Positions 19,088 through 28,790 of a DNA stretch of 64,000 nt are shown here, piece after piece (position 1 is the stretch's first letter; each line of letters starts with the position of its first letter). Under the pieces are notes generated by a model. It had not been told where the DNA came from, did no database searches, and saw only the letters and a list, made by a program, of their open reading frames with translations. The DNA lies in the NCBI GenBank assembly GCA_023403845.1, contig JAEYDL010000026.1, positions 79,166 to 143,165 on the forward strand. The letters are read 5' to 3'. The DNA comes from Pseudomonadota bacterium (GTDB lineage Bacteria; Desulfobacterota; Desulfovibrionia; Desulfovibrionales; Desulfovibrionaceae). A program made the position numbers and the translations under genes.

Positions 19088-21598
19088 ATGACCAAGCCCA
19101 TGCGTTACGAACCCGACGTTATTGAAAAAAAATGGCAGCATCAGTGGGAAGCCCAAAAGACCTACGCCTCCCGCATCGACAAGAGCAAGCCCAAATATTA
19201 TGTTCTCGAAATGTTTCCCTACCCTTCGGGGAACCTGCATATGGGGCATGTCCGCAATTATTCCATAGGCGACGTTGTTGCCCGCTTCAAACGCATGCAG
19301 GGTTATAACGTGCTTCATCCCATGGGTTGGGACGCCTTCGGTCTTCCTGCCGAAAACGCAGCCATCAAGCATAATATCCACCCCAGCGTGTGGACGCATT
19401 CCAATATTGACAATATGCGCACTCAGCTGAAACGTCTGGGCTATTCTTACGACTGGGGTCGAGAAATCGCCACCTGTGATACGCCCTACTATCGCTGGGA
19501 ACAGCTTTTCTTTCTCCGCTGGCTGGAAAAGGGACTCGTATACCGCAAGAAAGCGGCTCAGAACTGGTGCCCTCACTGCAATACGGTGCTTGCCAACGAA
19601 CAGGTGGTCGACGGGCTGTGCTGGCGGTGCGATACGCCCGTGGAACAGAAGGAACTGACCCAATGGTTCCTGAAGATCACGGCATACGCCGATGAGCTTC
19701 TGGCCGATCTCTCCAAGCTGGAGGCTGGATGGCCCGACAGAGTCATCAGCATGCAGCGCAACTGGATCGGCAAATCTGTGGGGGCGGAAATTCGTTTCCC
19801 CTTGGAAGACCGTGAAGACAGTATCACCGTCTTCACCACGCGCCCGGATACCGTCTTCGGCGTGACATTCATGACCCTTGCCCCCGAACATCCTCTAGTA
19901 GAATCCCTCATTTCGGGCAAACCCGTTGAAGCCGAGGCCAGAGCGTTCATCGAACGCATCCGAAACATGGATCGTATCGACCGGCAATCCGACTCCCTCG
20001 AAAAAGAGGGCGTATTCACCGGCTCCTATTGCATCAATCCGTTCACTGGCGCCCGGGTACCCATCTGGCTCGGCAACTTTGTGCTTGCCGAATACGGTAC
20101 CGGTGCGGTCATGGCTGTCCCTGCGCACGACCAGCGCGATTTCGAATTTTCCGGCAAGTACGGTATCCCGCGTCTGGTGGTCATTCAGCCCGACGACCAG
20201 CCCGCTCTTGATCCCGCGACCATGACTGAAGCGTGGACTGCTCCGGGCAGACTGGTCAATTCCGGCGAATTTACTGGATTGTCTAATGAAGAGGCCAAGC
20301 AGCGTATCGCCGATACACTTGAAGCCACGGGAAAGGGGCGGCGCACGACCAATTGGCGTCTGCGTGACTGGAATATTTCCCGTCAGCGGTACTGGGGCGC
20401 TCCCATTCCTGTCGTGTATTGCGAGCATTGCGGTATGGTGCCCGTTCCCGAAGCTCAACTGCCTGTGGAACTGCCGCTGGACGTAAAAACTCATGAGGAT
20501 GGAAAGTCTCCTCTGCCGCATACCCCGGAATTCGTGAATTGCACCTGCCCCAAGTGCGGTGGTCCCGCCAGACGCGAAACGGACACCATGGATACATTTG
20601 TGGAATCTTCCTGGTATTTCGCTCGCTATACGGACGCGCATAACGACAAGGCCCCCTTCGATATGGAGGCATTGCGCTACTGGATGTCCGTGGATCAGTA
20701 TATCGGCGGGGTGGAACATGCCATTCTGCACCTTCTTTATGCCCGTTTCTTCACCAAGGTACTGCGGGATCTTGGCTATCTCCCTGAGGGAATCAGCGAG
20801 CCGTTCACGAACCTGCTTACTCAGGGAATGGTGCTCAAGGACGGCAGCAAGATGTCCAAATCCAAGGGCAATATCGTTGATCCTACAGAAATGATTGCCA
20901 AATATGGGGCGGACACAGTACGTCTGTTCTGCCTTTTTGCGGCTCCGCCGGAAAGAGACTTCGACTGGAGTGATACGGGCATCGAAGGGGCGTACCGCTT
21001 CCTGAATCGCATCTGGCGTCTGTTTGCGGAAGAACAGGAACACCTCTCCGCCGTAAGGGCCTGCTCCTCCTTGGATGTACAAGCGGATACGCCTCTCGCC
21101 CGCGAAGTGCGTCTCAAGGAGCATGCCACAGTCAAAAAGGCAGGCGAAGATATCGGAAACCGCTACCAGTTCAACACGGCTATCGCTGCTGTCATGGAGC
21201 TGGTCAATACGTTGTACCTGAGCAAGGACGAACTCTCCCGGACGGAGAACGGACGCGCGGTGCTCTCCTCCGCCGTGGCAACCGTGCTGACGCTGCTCTC
21301 GCCCATGACGCCACATCTGTGCGAGGAACTGTGGCAGACGCTCGGACATACTTCCCCCATCGGAGAAGAGCCTTGGCCTGTCTGGTCTCCTGAGGCTTTG
21401 AAACGCGACATGCTTACCATTGTTATTCAGATCAACGGCAAGCTGCGTGGTAAAATCGAAATTCCGGCTTCTGCGGACAAGGAAACCGTGGAGAAGATGG
21501 CCCTTGCGGAACAGAATATTGCCCGTCACCTGGAGGGGCTGAGCGTACGCAAGGTCGTGGTCATTCCCGGCAAGCTGGTCAACGTGGTGGCGAACTGA
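19088..21598 (+). CDS. leuS: Leucyl-tRNA synthetase
   Basis: Class I synthetase, 836 residues. HIGH-type motif HMGH at 51-54, an editing domain with the threonine-rich TTRPDT segment in the middle, a zinc-ribbon-like CEHC...CPKC region (about 443-490) and KMSKS near 588. AGAAGGATCC precedes the ATG. Overlaps lptE by one base. Confidence 0.97.
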   Translation: MTKPMRYEPDVIEKKWQHQWEAQKTYASRIDKSKPKYYVLEMFPYPSGNLHMGHVRNYSIGDVVARFKRMQGYNVLHPMGWDAFGLPAENAAIKHNIHPSVWTHSNIDNMRTQLKRLGYSYDWGREIATCDTPYYRWEQLFFLRWLEKGLVYRKKAAQNWCPHCNTVLANEQVVDGLCWRCDTPVEQKELTQWFLKITAYADELLADLSKLEAGWPDRVISMQRNWIGKSVGAEIRFPLEDREDSITVFTTRPDTVFGVTFMTLAPEHPLVESLISGKPVEAEARAFIERIRNMDRIDRQSDSLEKEGVFTGSYCINPFTGARVPIWLGNFVLAEYGTGAVMAVPAHDQRDFEFSGKYGIPRLVVIQPDDQPALDPATMTEAWTAPGRLVNSGEFTGLSNEEAKQRIADTLEATGKGRRTTNWRLRDWNISRQRYWGAPIPVVYCEHCGMVPVPEAQLPVELPLDVKTHEDGKSPLPHTPEFVNCTCPKCGGPARRETDTMDTFVESSWYFARYTDAHNDKAPFDMEALRYWMSVDQYIGGVEHAILHLLYARFFTKVLRDLGYLPEGISEPFTNLLTQGMVLKDGSKMSKSKGNIVDPTEMIAKYGADTVRLFCLFAAPPERDFDWSDTGIEGAYRFLNRIWRLFAEEQEHLSAVRACSSLDVQADTPLAREVRLKEHATVKKAGEDIGNRYQFNTAIAAVMELVNTLYLSKDELSRTENGRAVLSSAVATVLTLLSPMTPHLCEELWQTLGHTSPIGEEPWPVWSPEALKRDMLTIVIQINGKLRGKIEIPASADKETVEKMALAEQNIARHLEGLSVRKVVVIPGKLVNVVAN

Positions 21599-22152
21599 TG
21601 TCTGGTTCTCTGCTTCATCTGAGGACAATATGGAGCGGCATACTGCCTCATGCGGCGACGTTTCTGCTGCTCTGCCTGCTCAGCTCTGCTCTTGGCGGTT
21701 GCGGATACGTATGGCGGGGCCAGGAAGGCTCCCTGTCTGAAAACAGCGTGCTGGGGGCAGGAAACAAGACGCTGAAACTCAAGGAAGTGGATCAGACGAC
21801 GCTTTACCCATGGCTGACGTATGAAATACGTTCCCTGATCAGGGATGATGTCAACGCCCGCAATCTGGCTGTATGGGTAGATGACGGAAAATCTGACTTC
21901 ACACTGACCGTCAGGGTCCCGAGCTTCCAGGTGCGCAGTTACGGCGAATACGGCAGCCAAAGTCAATTGTTCACGGCAACCATTATTATGGAATTCATCG
22001 TATACGATGGCAGCACCAATACAGAGTCTTGGAGTTCCGGTCCTGTCTATTACAGCGACAATTTTGAAAACTCCAACGAAGAAGCCGCAATCCGGGAAGT
22101 AGTGTCCATGGCTGTCAGACGTTGCATGGATCGCCTGCAGCAACGGTTCTGA
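21598..22152 (+). CDS. lptE: LPS assembly lipoprotein LptE
   Basis: Outer-membrane lipoprotein that plugs the LptD barrel. 184 residues: hydrophobic signal segment (15-34) with lipobox LGGC, lipidated cysteine C35, followed by GYVWRG, the usual GYxFRG-like start of LptE. Position between leuS and holA is the conserved one in proteobacteria, which supports the call despite low sequence conservation. Start overlaps the leuS stop (TGATG). Confidence 0.85.
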   Translation: MSGSLLHLRTIWSGILPHAATFLLLCLLSSALGGCGYVWRGQEGSLSENSVLGAGNKTLKLKEVDQTTLYPWLTYEIRSLIRDDVNARNLAVWVDDGKSDFTLTVRVPSFQVRSYGEYGSQSQLFTATIIMEFIVYDGSTNTESWSSGPVYYSDNFENSNEEAAIREVVSMAVRRCMDRLQQRF

Positions 22153-22208
22153 GATTAAAGGACTCCATTTCCGGAGTTAGGATGTCCCTTCGGGAATGAT
22201 TCTTCAAG

Positions 22209-22254
22209 ACGGATGCGTCATTTCGGCAAAGTGTTGCCGAAATGACGCATCCGT
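22209..22254 (+). other. 21-bp perfect inverted repeat in the lptE-holA gap
   Basis: Arms 22209-22229 and 22234-22254 are fully complementary with a four-base loop AGTG. It ends 19 bases before the holA start and is followed by ATATAAAAAGGG, not a T tract, so it is not an ordinary terminator. It could be an RNA-processing site, a translational control element or a protein-binding palindrome. Confidence 0.7.
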
Positions 22255-22273
22255 ATATAAAAAGGGCTTTTTC

Positions 22274-23257
22274 ATGACGCCGCGTCCCGGTTTTTTCTTT
22301 TGTATCTGTCCCGATGGGAAACTTCTTCGTCAACAAATTGCCGAGCTCCTCGCCGGCAGCTCAGAAACCGCATGGGAAAAACATGTATTCTGGGGGGATG
22401 AAGAGTTTCCTCCGAAATTTTGGGAACTGCTCACACTCCAGGGCCTGTTTTCCTCCCATGGAGTTCTTGTAGTTCGTAACGCCGAAAGTCTTTCTATCGA
22501 TATCTGGAAACGGCTCTCTGGGGTTCTGTCCCGTCCCAACCCGCAGACATGGCCCATTTTTTGTCTGGAGGGAGCATGGGAAAAGGGACAGCCCAAAATT
22601 CCGGCCGCCATTGCCAAACAACCCTGTTTTCAGTTTGCGGAAAAAAAAGGGTGGGTATGGCGCTCGCCCGGACTGGATTTGCGGTCGCTGCGCCGGTACG
22701 TTCAGACGCAGACCCGGGTTCAGGGCCTGACGTTAGCTCCCGGCACTCTGGAAAAACTCTGTGAGCAGCTGCCCCTCGACGCTTCCGCAGTGGATGCGGA
22801 ACTTTCAAAGCTGGCTATGCTTGCCTCGGGGACCCCTCTTGCCCCCGAGAATGTGGAACTGGGACAGACAAATACATTCAATATTTTCAATTTTTTGCGC
22901 CAGGTTCAGTCCGGACAGACTGCCGACGCATGGAAAGGCATCCTGGAAGAGCAACGCAAGGGTGAAGACCCCTTATTCTATCTGCTGGCCATGCTCCAGC
23001 GAGAAGCTCGCCAGCTCTGGCAGCTGCTCGCTGGCGAACAGGTCCGCATGTCCCCCGGTGACCTTGCCATAAAAAAACAGACTGTGGCAGCACTGGGAGT
23101 ATCCGGGCTAGCCAGACTCTGGGATGCCGTGCATACAGCTGAACTGTCCGTAAAGTCGGGACGGCGCTCCCCAACACAGGCACTGGATGCCTTGATGGGA
23201 GAGCTGTCTCTGCTTTTCACCACGTCGGCACGACGCCGCAGGCCAAGGACGGATTAA
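22274..23257 (+). CDS. holA: DNA polymerase III, delta subunit (clamp loader)
   Basis: Opens the beta clamp as part of the clamp loader. 327 residues; poorly conserved family, called from the C-terminal pattern TNTFNIFNFLRQVQSGQTADAWKGILEEQRKGEDPLFYLLAML...QLW and the location after lptE. The frame runs upstream to 22196 through the long hairpin; I start at ATG 22274, which has AAGGG eight bases before it. Confidence 0.8.
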   Translation: MTPRPGFFFCICPDGKLLRQQIAELLAGSSETAWEKHVFWGDEEFPPKFWELLTLQGLFSSHGVLVVRNAESLSIDIWKRLSGVLSRPNPQTWPIFCLEGAWEKGQPKIPAAIAKQPCFQFAEKKGWVWRSPGLDLRSLRRYVQTQTRVQGLTLAPGTLEKLCEQLPLDASAVDAELSKLAMLASGTPLAPENVELGQTNTFNIFNFLRQVQSGQTADAWKGILEEQRKGEDPLFYLLAMLQREARQLWQLLAGEQVRMSPGDLAIKKQTVAALGVSGLARLWDAVHTAELSVKSGRRSPTQALDALMGELSLLFTTSARRRRPRTD

Positions 23258-23271
23258 ACACCTTCGCTGTA

Positions 23272-23290
23272 TGCCCCCTGAAAGGGGGCA
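23272..23290 (+). terminator. Hairpin after holA
   Basis: 8-bp stem TGCCCCCT / AGGGGGCA with loop GAA, 15 bases after the holA stop. No T tract, so termination would be weak. Confidence 0.4.
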
Positions 23291-23372
23291 CCTCTACAGA
23301 ATGCCGGTTGTTCGGCAGTTCTCATGCTTCATTTTGTATTTCCCCCTTGCCTCCCTCTCAGGACTGCTTATT

Positions 23373-24053
23373 ATGACGAAGACTACCCCACACTACGTCG
23401 GGCATCGATTCAGACTCCGTGAACGACTGCTCCGGGACGGAACCGAACTGGCCGACTATGAGGTGCTGGAACTGCTGTTGGGATATGCGCTGCTCCGCCG
23501 GGACACGAAACCGCTGGCCAAGGAATTGCTGGCTCGTTTCGGCTCCATACGGGGGGTACTTCAGGCCGGACCTGAACAGATCCTGAACGTGCCGGGAGCG
23601 GGAGAAGGCGTCAACGCGCTGTTCTCCATCATGCGGGAAGTAATGGCTCGCTTTGCCGAATCTTCCACTCGGACGCATGAGGTCCTGTGTACTCCCGAGG
23701 CAGTTGCGGCCATGGTGTTGCCGCGCCTGAGCGGTTGCCAACATGAGGAATTATGGATCGCTACGGTGGACAATCAGAACAGACAGCTGAGCTGGGAACG
23801 TCTTGCCAGAGGCGGACCGGATACGGCTCCCTGTCAGCCTCGCGAAATTCTGGAGCATGTCTTCCGGTACAAGGCTACCGGTTTCGTTCTAGTCCACAAT
23901 CATCCGGGAGGCAGCCCGCACCCCTCCCCTCAGGATGTGCGGGTAACGCAAAGACTGCGTGATCTCGCCGAAAGTGTGGGCGTGCGCTTTCTCGACCACA
24001 TCATAGTCGGAGACGGCGTTTGCTATAGCATATGCAAGGGCGGACTTATCTGA
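23373..24053 (+). CDS. radC: RadC/YsxA family JAMM-fold protein
   Basis: 226 residues: N-terminal UPF0758 helix-hairpin-helix part (LADYEVLELLLGYALLRRDTKPLAKELLARFGS) and a C-terminal JAB1/MPN metalloprotein domain with VHNHPGGSPHPSPQD, the conserved HxHPxG-x8-D zinc motif. The biochemical role of RadC remains unsettled despite its name. The frame extends to 23271; ATG 23373 gives the family N-terminus and is preceded by AGGA. Confidence 0.9.
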   Translation: MTKTTPHYVGHRFRLRERLLRDGTELADYEVLELLLGYALLRRDTKPLAKELLARFGSIRGVLQAGPEQILNVPGAGEGVNALFSIMREVMARFAESSTRTHEVLCTPEAVAAMVLPRLSGCQHEELWIATVDNQNRQLSWERLARGGPDTAPCQPREILEHVFRYKATGFVLVHNHPGGSPHPSPQDVRVTQRLRDLAESVGVRFLDHIIVGDGVCYSICKGGLI

Positions 24054-24095
24054 AGACTTCCCTCCCTTAGCCCATTTCAAGAAGGAAAGACTACC

Positions 24096-26546
24096 ATGAC
24101 GTTTGATTCAGACAATGAAAACAAAAACGAGGAAACCCCGGTGCGTCGTCGCCCCAGGGTACCGCGTCGTCGCGCCCCAGCTCAAATGCAGGACGGTCAG
24201 ATGGATGCGCCCTCTGAAGAGACGTCGTCGGTGCAGGAGATTCCCTCGACCATGCCTCTGCTCCCCTTACGGGATGTAGTCGTATTCAACTATATGATCG
24301 TTCCCCTGTTTGTGGGGCGAGAACAATCCGTACAAGCCGTTGAAGCCGCGGCAACACAGGGACGTCATATATTCCTGTGCGCCCAGAAGGACGGGCAAGT
24401 GGAAAATCCTGGCCTGGATGACCTTTATCCCGTAGGCTCGGTGGCGCTTATCCTGCGTCTGCTGAAAATGCCCGATGGCCGTGTCAAGGCGCTTGTGCAG
24501 GGAGTTTCCCGAGCCCGCCTCCTCAGCGTGGAAGAAGGATCCCACCTCACCGCGAAGGTGGAACCCCTTCCGGAGCCTGAAGCGACCGCTCCCGAATCGG
24601 AACAGGAAGCACTCATTCGGCTGGCCCGGGAACAGTGTGAGCGTATTCTGTCGTTGCGCGGCATCCCCACGGGAGAAATCATGGGAGTGCTCAGCAACGT
24701 CAACGAACCCGGGCGACTTTCTGATCTCATTGCGGCCAACCTCCGCCTGAAGATGGAAGAAGCTCAGGAAATACTGCAATGCATCGACCCCATGGATCGT
24801 TTGCGCCTGATCATCACGCACCTTCTGCATGAATCCGAAGTCGCGACCATGCAGATCAAGATTCAGACTTCTGCCCGTGAGGGTATGGACAAGGCGCAAA
24901 AGGAATATTTTCTGCGCGAACAGCTGAAAGCCATCCGCAAGGAACTGGGCGACAGCAACGATGCGGACGAGGAACTGGAAAACATCACCAAGGCGCTGGA
25001 CAAGGCCGGGCTGCCGGCAGAAGTCCGCAAGGAAGCCGACAAGCAGCTGAAACGTCTGGCGACCATGCACGGCGACTCCGCCGAAGCGGGGGTTATTCGG
25101 ACCTATCTCGACTGGATGGCCGAGCTGCCGTGGAAGAAGATGTCCAAAGATCAGCTGGATATCGTCAAGGCCAAAAAAATTCTGGATGAGGACCATTATG
25201 GTCTGGAAAAAGTCAAGGATCGTATCCTGGAATACCTGAGCGTACGCAAGCTGAATCCGGATTCCAAAGGCCCCATCCTGTGCTTCTCCGGCCCTCCCGG
25301 TGTGGGAAAGACCTCTCTGGGCCGCTCCATCGCGCGGGCCCTGGGGCGCAAATTCCAGCGGATTTCCCTTGGCGGCATGCGCGATGAGGCAGAGATCCGG
25401 GGGCATCGACGTACCTATATCGGCGCCTTGCCCGGCAGAATCATTCAGGCCATGAAACAGGCCGGAACAAAAAATCCGGTCATCATTCTCGACGAGATCG
25501 ACAAGCTCGGCAATGATTTCAGAGGGGATCCCTCCTCCGCGTTGCTTGAGGCTCTCGATCCCGAACAGAACGTCAACTTCAGTGACCACTACCTGAACGT
25601 GCCCTTTGATCTGTCCAGGGTGCTGTTCATCTGCACGGCCAACCATCTGGAGAATATTCCTGGCGCGTTGCGCGACCGGCTGGAGATCATCTCCCTGCCC
25701 GGCTACACGCAACAGGAAAAGCTGGCCATCGCCCGCAAGTACATTCTCCCCAAGGAACTCCACGAAAACGGCCTGAAGCCTGAGGAATTGACGCTGCCCG
25801 ACACAGCTCTCAATCGAATTATTCACGAGTATACCCGCGAGGCCGGACTCCGGAATCTGGAACGCGAAGTCGGCTCCGTATGTCGCAAGATCGCCCGCCG
25901 CAAGGCAGAGGGCAAAAGGCCTCCTTTCCGGGTAACGGCGGCTGGCTTGCCCAAACTGCTCGGAGCTCCCATTTTCATTGACGAGGATACGGAAAAGGCA
26001 CTGATCCCCGGAGTGGCTCTCGGGCTCGCCTGGACGCCCGCCGGCGGAGAACTGCTCCATATTGAAGTCTCCGCAGTCAAGGGCAAGGGAGGCCTGACCC
26101 TTACAGGCCAGCTTGGCGATGTAATGAAGGAAAGCGCACAGGCCGCGCTGACGTATACCCGCTCCAAGGCCGAACAGCTGGGCATCGCTCCGGACTTCGC
26201 GGAGCATATGGATATTCACATCCATGTTCCTGCCGGCGCGACGCCCAAGGACGGTCCCTCTGCGGGTGTCACCCTTGTCACGGCGCTCATTTCTGCCCTT
26301 ACGGGCAAATCCGTACGGCGAGACTACTGCATGACCGGGGAGATTACGCTGCGCGGTCGGGTTCTGCCCGTAGGAGGAATCAAGGAAAAAGTCCTTGCCG
26401 GGGTGGCGCGCGGAATCGCCAATGTCATCATTCCGGCCCAAAATACCAAGGATATCGAAGAAATTCCGCTCGAACTCCGCCGCAGGATCAGCATTCATAC
26501 GGTGAACAGTATTGACGAAGTGCTGCCTTTGGCACTTGGAATCTGA
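24096..26546 (+). CDS. lon: ATP-dependent endopeptidase La (Lon)
   Basis: Cytoplasmic AAA+ protease, 816 residues. N-terminal LON substrate domain begins near 52 after a basic, probably disordered head (RRRPRVPRRRAP); Walker A GPPGVGKTS (399-407), Walker B IILDEIDKLG, and the catalytic dyad S722 (KDGPSAG) and K765 (GGIKEK). AAGAAGGAAAG precedes the ATG. It ends the housekeeping block and is followed by three hairpins. Confidence 0.97.
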   Translation: MTFDSDNENKNEETPVRRRPRVPRRRAPAQMQDGQMDAPSEETSSVQEIPSTMPLLPLRDVVVFNYMIVPLFVGREQSVQAVEAAATQGRHIFLCAQKDGQVENPGLDDLYPVGSVALILRLLKMPDGRVKALVQGVSRARLLSVEEGSHLTAKVEPLPEPEATAPESEQEALIRLAREQCERILSLRGIPTGEIMGVLSNVNEPGRLSDLIAANLRLKMEEAQEILQCIDPMDRLRLIITHLLHESEVATMQIKIQTSAREGMDKAQKEYFLREQLKAIRKELGDSNDADEELENITKALDKAGLPAEVRKEADKQLKRLATMHGDSAEAGVIRTYLDWMAELPWKKMSKDQLDIVKAKKILDEDHYGLEKVKDRILEYLSVRKLNPDSKGPILCFSGPPGVGKTSLGRSIARALGRKFQRISLGGMRDEAEIRGHRRTYIGALPGRIIQAMKQAGTKNPVIILDEIDKLGNDFRGDPSSALLEALDPEQNVNFSDHYLNVPFDLSRVLFICTANHLENIPGALRDRLEIISLPGYTQQEKLAIARKYILPKELHENGLKPEELTLPDTALNRIIHEYTREAGLRNLEREVGSVCRKIARRKAEGKRPPFRVTAAGLPKLLGAPIFIDEDTEKALIPGVALGLAWTPAGGELLHIEVSAVKGKGGLTLTGQLGDVMKESAQAALTYTRSKAEQLGIAPDFAEHMDIHIHVPAGATPKDGPSAGVTLVTALISALTGKSVRRDYCMTGEITLRGRVLPVGGIKEKVLAGVARGIANVIIPAQNTKDIEEIPLELRRRISIHTVNSIDEVLPLALGI

Positions 26547-26552
26547 ATCATG

Positions 26553-26580
26553 ACCGCCCCTTCAAGGGGCGGTTTGATTT
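26553..26580 (+). terminator. Rho-independent terminator of lon
   Basis: Stem ACCGCCCC / GGGGCGGT (26553-26560 / 26566-26573), loop TTCAA, followed by TTGATTTT. Confidence 0.85.
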
Positions 26581-26648
26581 TGTATGGAGCCCCCCCGCTA
26601 TGCGTGGGGTTTTCTCCATACAAAAAAAGGGGCCTGAAGGCCCCTTTT
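26581..26648. terminator. Two further hairpins between lon and mgtE
   Basis: First: outer arms TGTATGGAG (26581-26589) and CTCCATACA (26614-26622) enclosing CCCC/GGGG and a GGGGTTTTCT segment. Second: a 10-bp stem AAAAGGGGCC / GGCCCCTTTT (26625-26634 / 26639-26648), loop TGAA, which works in both directions and can end mgtE-side transcription as well. Confidence 0.65.
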
Positions 26649-26938
26649 CTTTGGTATCCCCCAAAACAAACCTTCACTCCAGCGGCCAAACGAAAAACAT
26701 TCCTCTTCCCTGACGAAAAAATAATCCGCTATTTTCCCTCAGCCCGTCAATCCGTGACTCAGATCACGCAAAGAGAGCAAACCTTCTTCTGAAGGCAGGT
26801 CGTCCTGCACGCTGGAGACCCAGTGCTTGATATGCCGGAGCCCCCTGCTGATCCAGCGGGGACGGAATAAGCATGGGCCCCGTCCTTGGATTGCGGCATC
26901 GACGTTCCTCATCTCCGGCTATCCCAGTCTGTTACGGG

Positions 26939-28318
26939 TTACAGCAGAAAGACAGTGGCGAGTCCAAGAAAAATAAAGAATCCCGAGCCGTCGGTGATCG
27001 CCGTGAGGAAAATGCTGGAAGCCTGCGCAGGATCGCGTCCGACCGCCCTGAACAGGAGAGGGATGGCACCTCCGGCCAGAGCCCCCAGTACCATGTCTCC
27101 CCAGAGGGCGGCTCCCATTACCATGCCGAGCTCCGGCGAAGAAGAAAGAAAATAAACGCAGACGCAGGCAAGCAAGGCCATGATGATACCTGAAGCCATG
27201 CCGATCTTTCCCTCGCGCAATACGGCCGTCCAGGCACGCCTGCGGTCGAAACGTTCCGTGGCCAGCTGTCGGATCATCACTGCCAGTGCCTGTTGTCCGG
27301 TATTTCCAGCCTGGTTGGCCACCATGGGCATAAGCACGGCCAGAAGCGCCATATCGGCAATGGACCCCTCGAACAGGTACACGATGAATGCCGACATGGC
27401 CGAAGTCAGCATATTGATGATCAGCCATGGTAACCGCATCCGTACGGAATCAAGCCATGGGGTATCCACGTTTTCATCCTGTCCGGCACCCACCATGCCG
27501 AGCAGATCGGCGCTGGCCTCATCCTGCATGATGTCGAGGATGTCGTCGTAGGTCGCCACACCAAGAAGGCGTCCCTCATAGTCCACGACAGGCATGGCCA
27601 TAAAATTGTAGTGGCTCATGCGGCGGGCCACTTCTTCCCGATTGGTGTCGTAACGTACGGCAATGACATCCTGATCGTGCAGGGCGTCGCGCAACACGGT
27701 TCCAGGCTTGGAAAGCATGAGATCCCGCAACGAAAGGACGCCCACGAGCTTATCGTCCTCGTCCACCACATAGGCATAGTAAGGGACTTCCATGTCCTCT
27801 TCCATACCATGCCTGATCTGCTTGATGGCCTCATCCACCGTGATGTCCTGCTCCAGCAGAATGATCTCGGTGTTCATGATCCCGCCCGCTGTATCCGGAT
27901 CGAAGGCCAACAGACGCCGCAGTTCCTCGGCATCTTCCTTGTCCAGATTGTTCAGCAGAACGTCCCGATGCCCTTCATCCAGTTCATCCAGAACGTCGGC
28001 CGCATCGTCGGGGTCCATCTCAGCGATGATCTGGGCGGCCTCATCAGGATCAAGGTTTTCAAGCACATCGACGGCGACGTCTTCATCCAGCTCGGCGAGA
28101 GCTTCGGCGGCCTCGTCAGTGGGCAGGTGCCGCATCAAACAGACCTGCTCCTTGAGGCTCAAGTTCTCGATATGCTCCGCCATGTCTGCAGGGTGGGCAA
28201 ATTCCGTATCTTCCGCATCCCGGGCTTCAGCACACTGGGCAAGGGCTTTCTGGCGGGTATTTTCGGTCTGTGTCTCGGAGTGTTCCCTTCTGGAGGACGC
28301 TTTTTCGATGGTGCTCAT
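26939..28318 (-). CDS. mgtE: Magnesium transporter MgtE
   Basis: Mg2+ channel of the inner membrane gated by intracellular magnesium. 459 residues: acidic N domain of MgtE repeats (VDVLENLDPDEAAQIIAEMDPDDAADVLDEL, about 82-112), a CBS pair (about 145-270, with GGIMNTEIILLEQDITVDEA and VLSLRDLMLSKPG), and five C-terminal membrane helices from about 295 with NQAGNTGQQALAVMIRQLA, the pore-lining region. AAGGAG precedes the start. Convergent with lon; no magnesium riboswitch was recognised upstream. Confidence 0.95.
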   Translation of the reverse strand: MSTIEKASSRREHSETQTENTRQKALAQCAEARDAEDTEFAHPADMAEHIENLSLKEQVCLMRHLPTDEAAEALAELDEDVAVDVLENLDPDEAAQIIAEMDPDDAADVLDELDEGHRDVLLNNLDKEDAEELRRLLAFDPDTAGGIMNTEIILLEQDITVDEAIKQIRHGMEEDMEVPYYAYVVDEDDKLVGVLSLRDLMLSKPGTVLRDALHDQDVIAVRYDTNREEVARRMSHYNFMAMPVVDYEGRLLGVATYDDILDIMQDEASADLLGMVGAGQDENVDTPWLDSVRMRLPWLIINMLTSAMSAFIVYLFEGSIADMALLAVLMPMVANQAGNTGQQALAVMIRQLATERFDRRRAWTAVLREGKIGMASGIIMALLACVCVYFLSSSPELGMVMGAALWGDMVLGALAGGAIPLLFRAVGRDPAQASSIFLTAITDGSGFFIFLGLATVFLL

Positions 28319-28637
28319 CCCTTCTCCTTTTCTGCCCGTGCCGACCTGCCGCCGGACCCGGTCACACGCTTCGGGGCGCGGACTTCCGGCATCCCGATTT
28401 TTACTTCACGGAGGCAGCCCCCGCCTCTGCTCCAGACACGCCATGTCCAAAAAACGCCCCGTTTCTCCCGGTCACGTTTTTCGAGACGCTCAAACATAAT
28501 ACTTCCGACGGAAACATCGGCCCTCGGATTGTCCTCTCCCTGCCTGGAGAACGCATCTCCCTATCTTTCCTGATATGCCTCTTTTTGAACGGGGTCAGGG
28601 AATGGCATGGGACAATCCCGGATTGCCTCTCCACAAC
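28319..28637. other. Divergent intergenic region mgtE-nadC, left part
   Basis: No gene supported. Frames through it are continuations of the antisense of mgtE and lack ribosome sites. It must contain the mgtE promoter, which I could not place. Confidence 0.3.
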
Positions 28638-28666
28638 TTGACGAAAACGGGCGCGCCACCTACTAA
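28638..28666 (+). promoter_or_regulatory. Candidate promoter of nadC-nadA-nadB
   Basis: TTGACG (28638-28643), 17-base spacer, TACTAA (28661-28666). The -35 has five of six matches, the -10 only three. The transcript leader to nadC would be about 118 bases, with no riboswitch recognised. Confidence 0.4.
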
Positions 28667-28790
28667 ACAAAAAGCCTTTACGCCTGCGGCCTCATCCCGG
28701 GGGACGGACGGTTCATCCGCATGTCAGCCCCAAGGTTTGGCCCGCACTGTTCTCAACGTCATGTAGCACTGCTAAGGATGCGGGACAAGA

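Noticed and set aside
19895..21628. 577-codon open frame antisense to leuS
   Set aside because: Shadow of a GC-rich gene; leuS on the plus strand is complete.
24267..26498. 743-codon open frame antisense to lon
   Set aside because: It mirrors lon codon positions, has no ribosome site and no domain; lon itself is complete with all catalytic residues.
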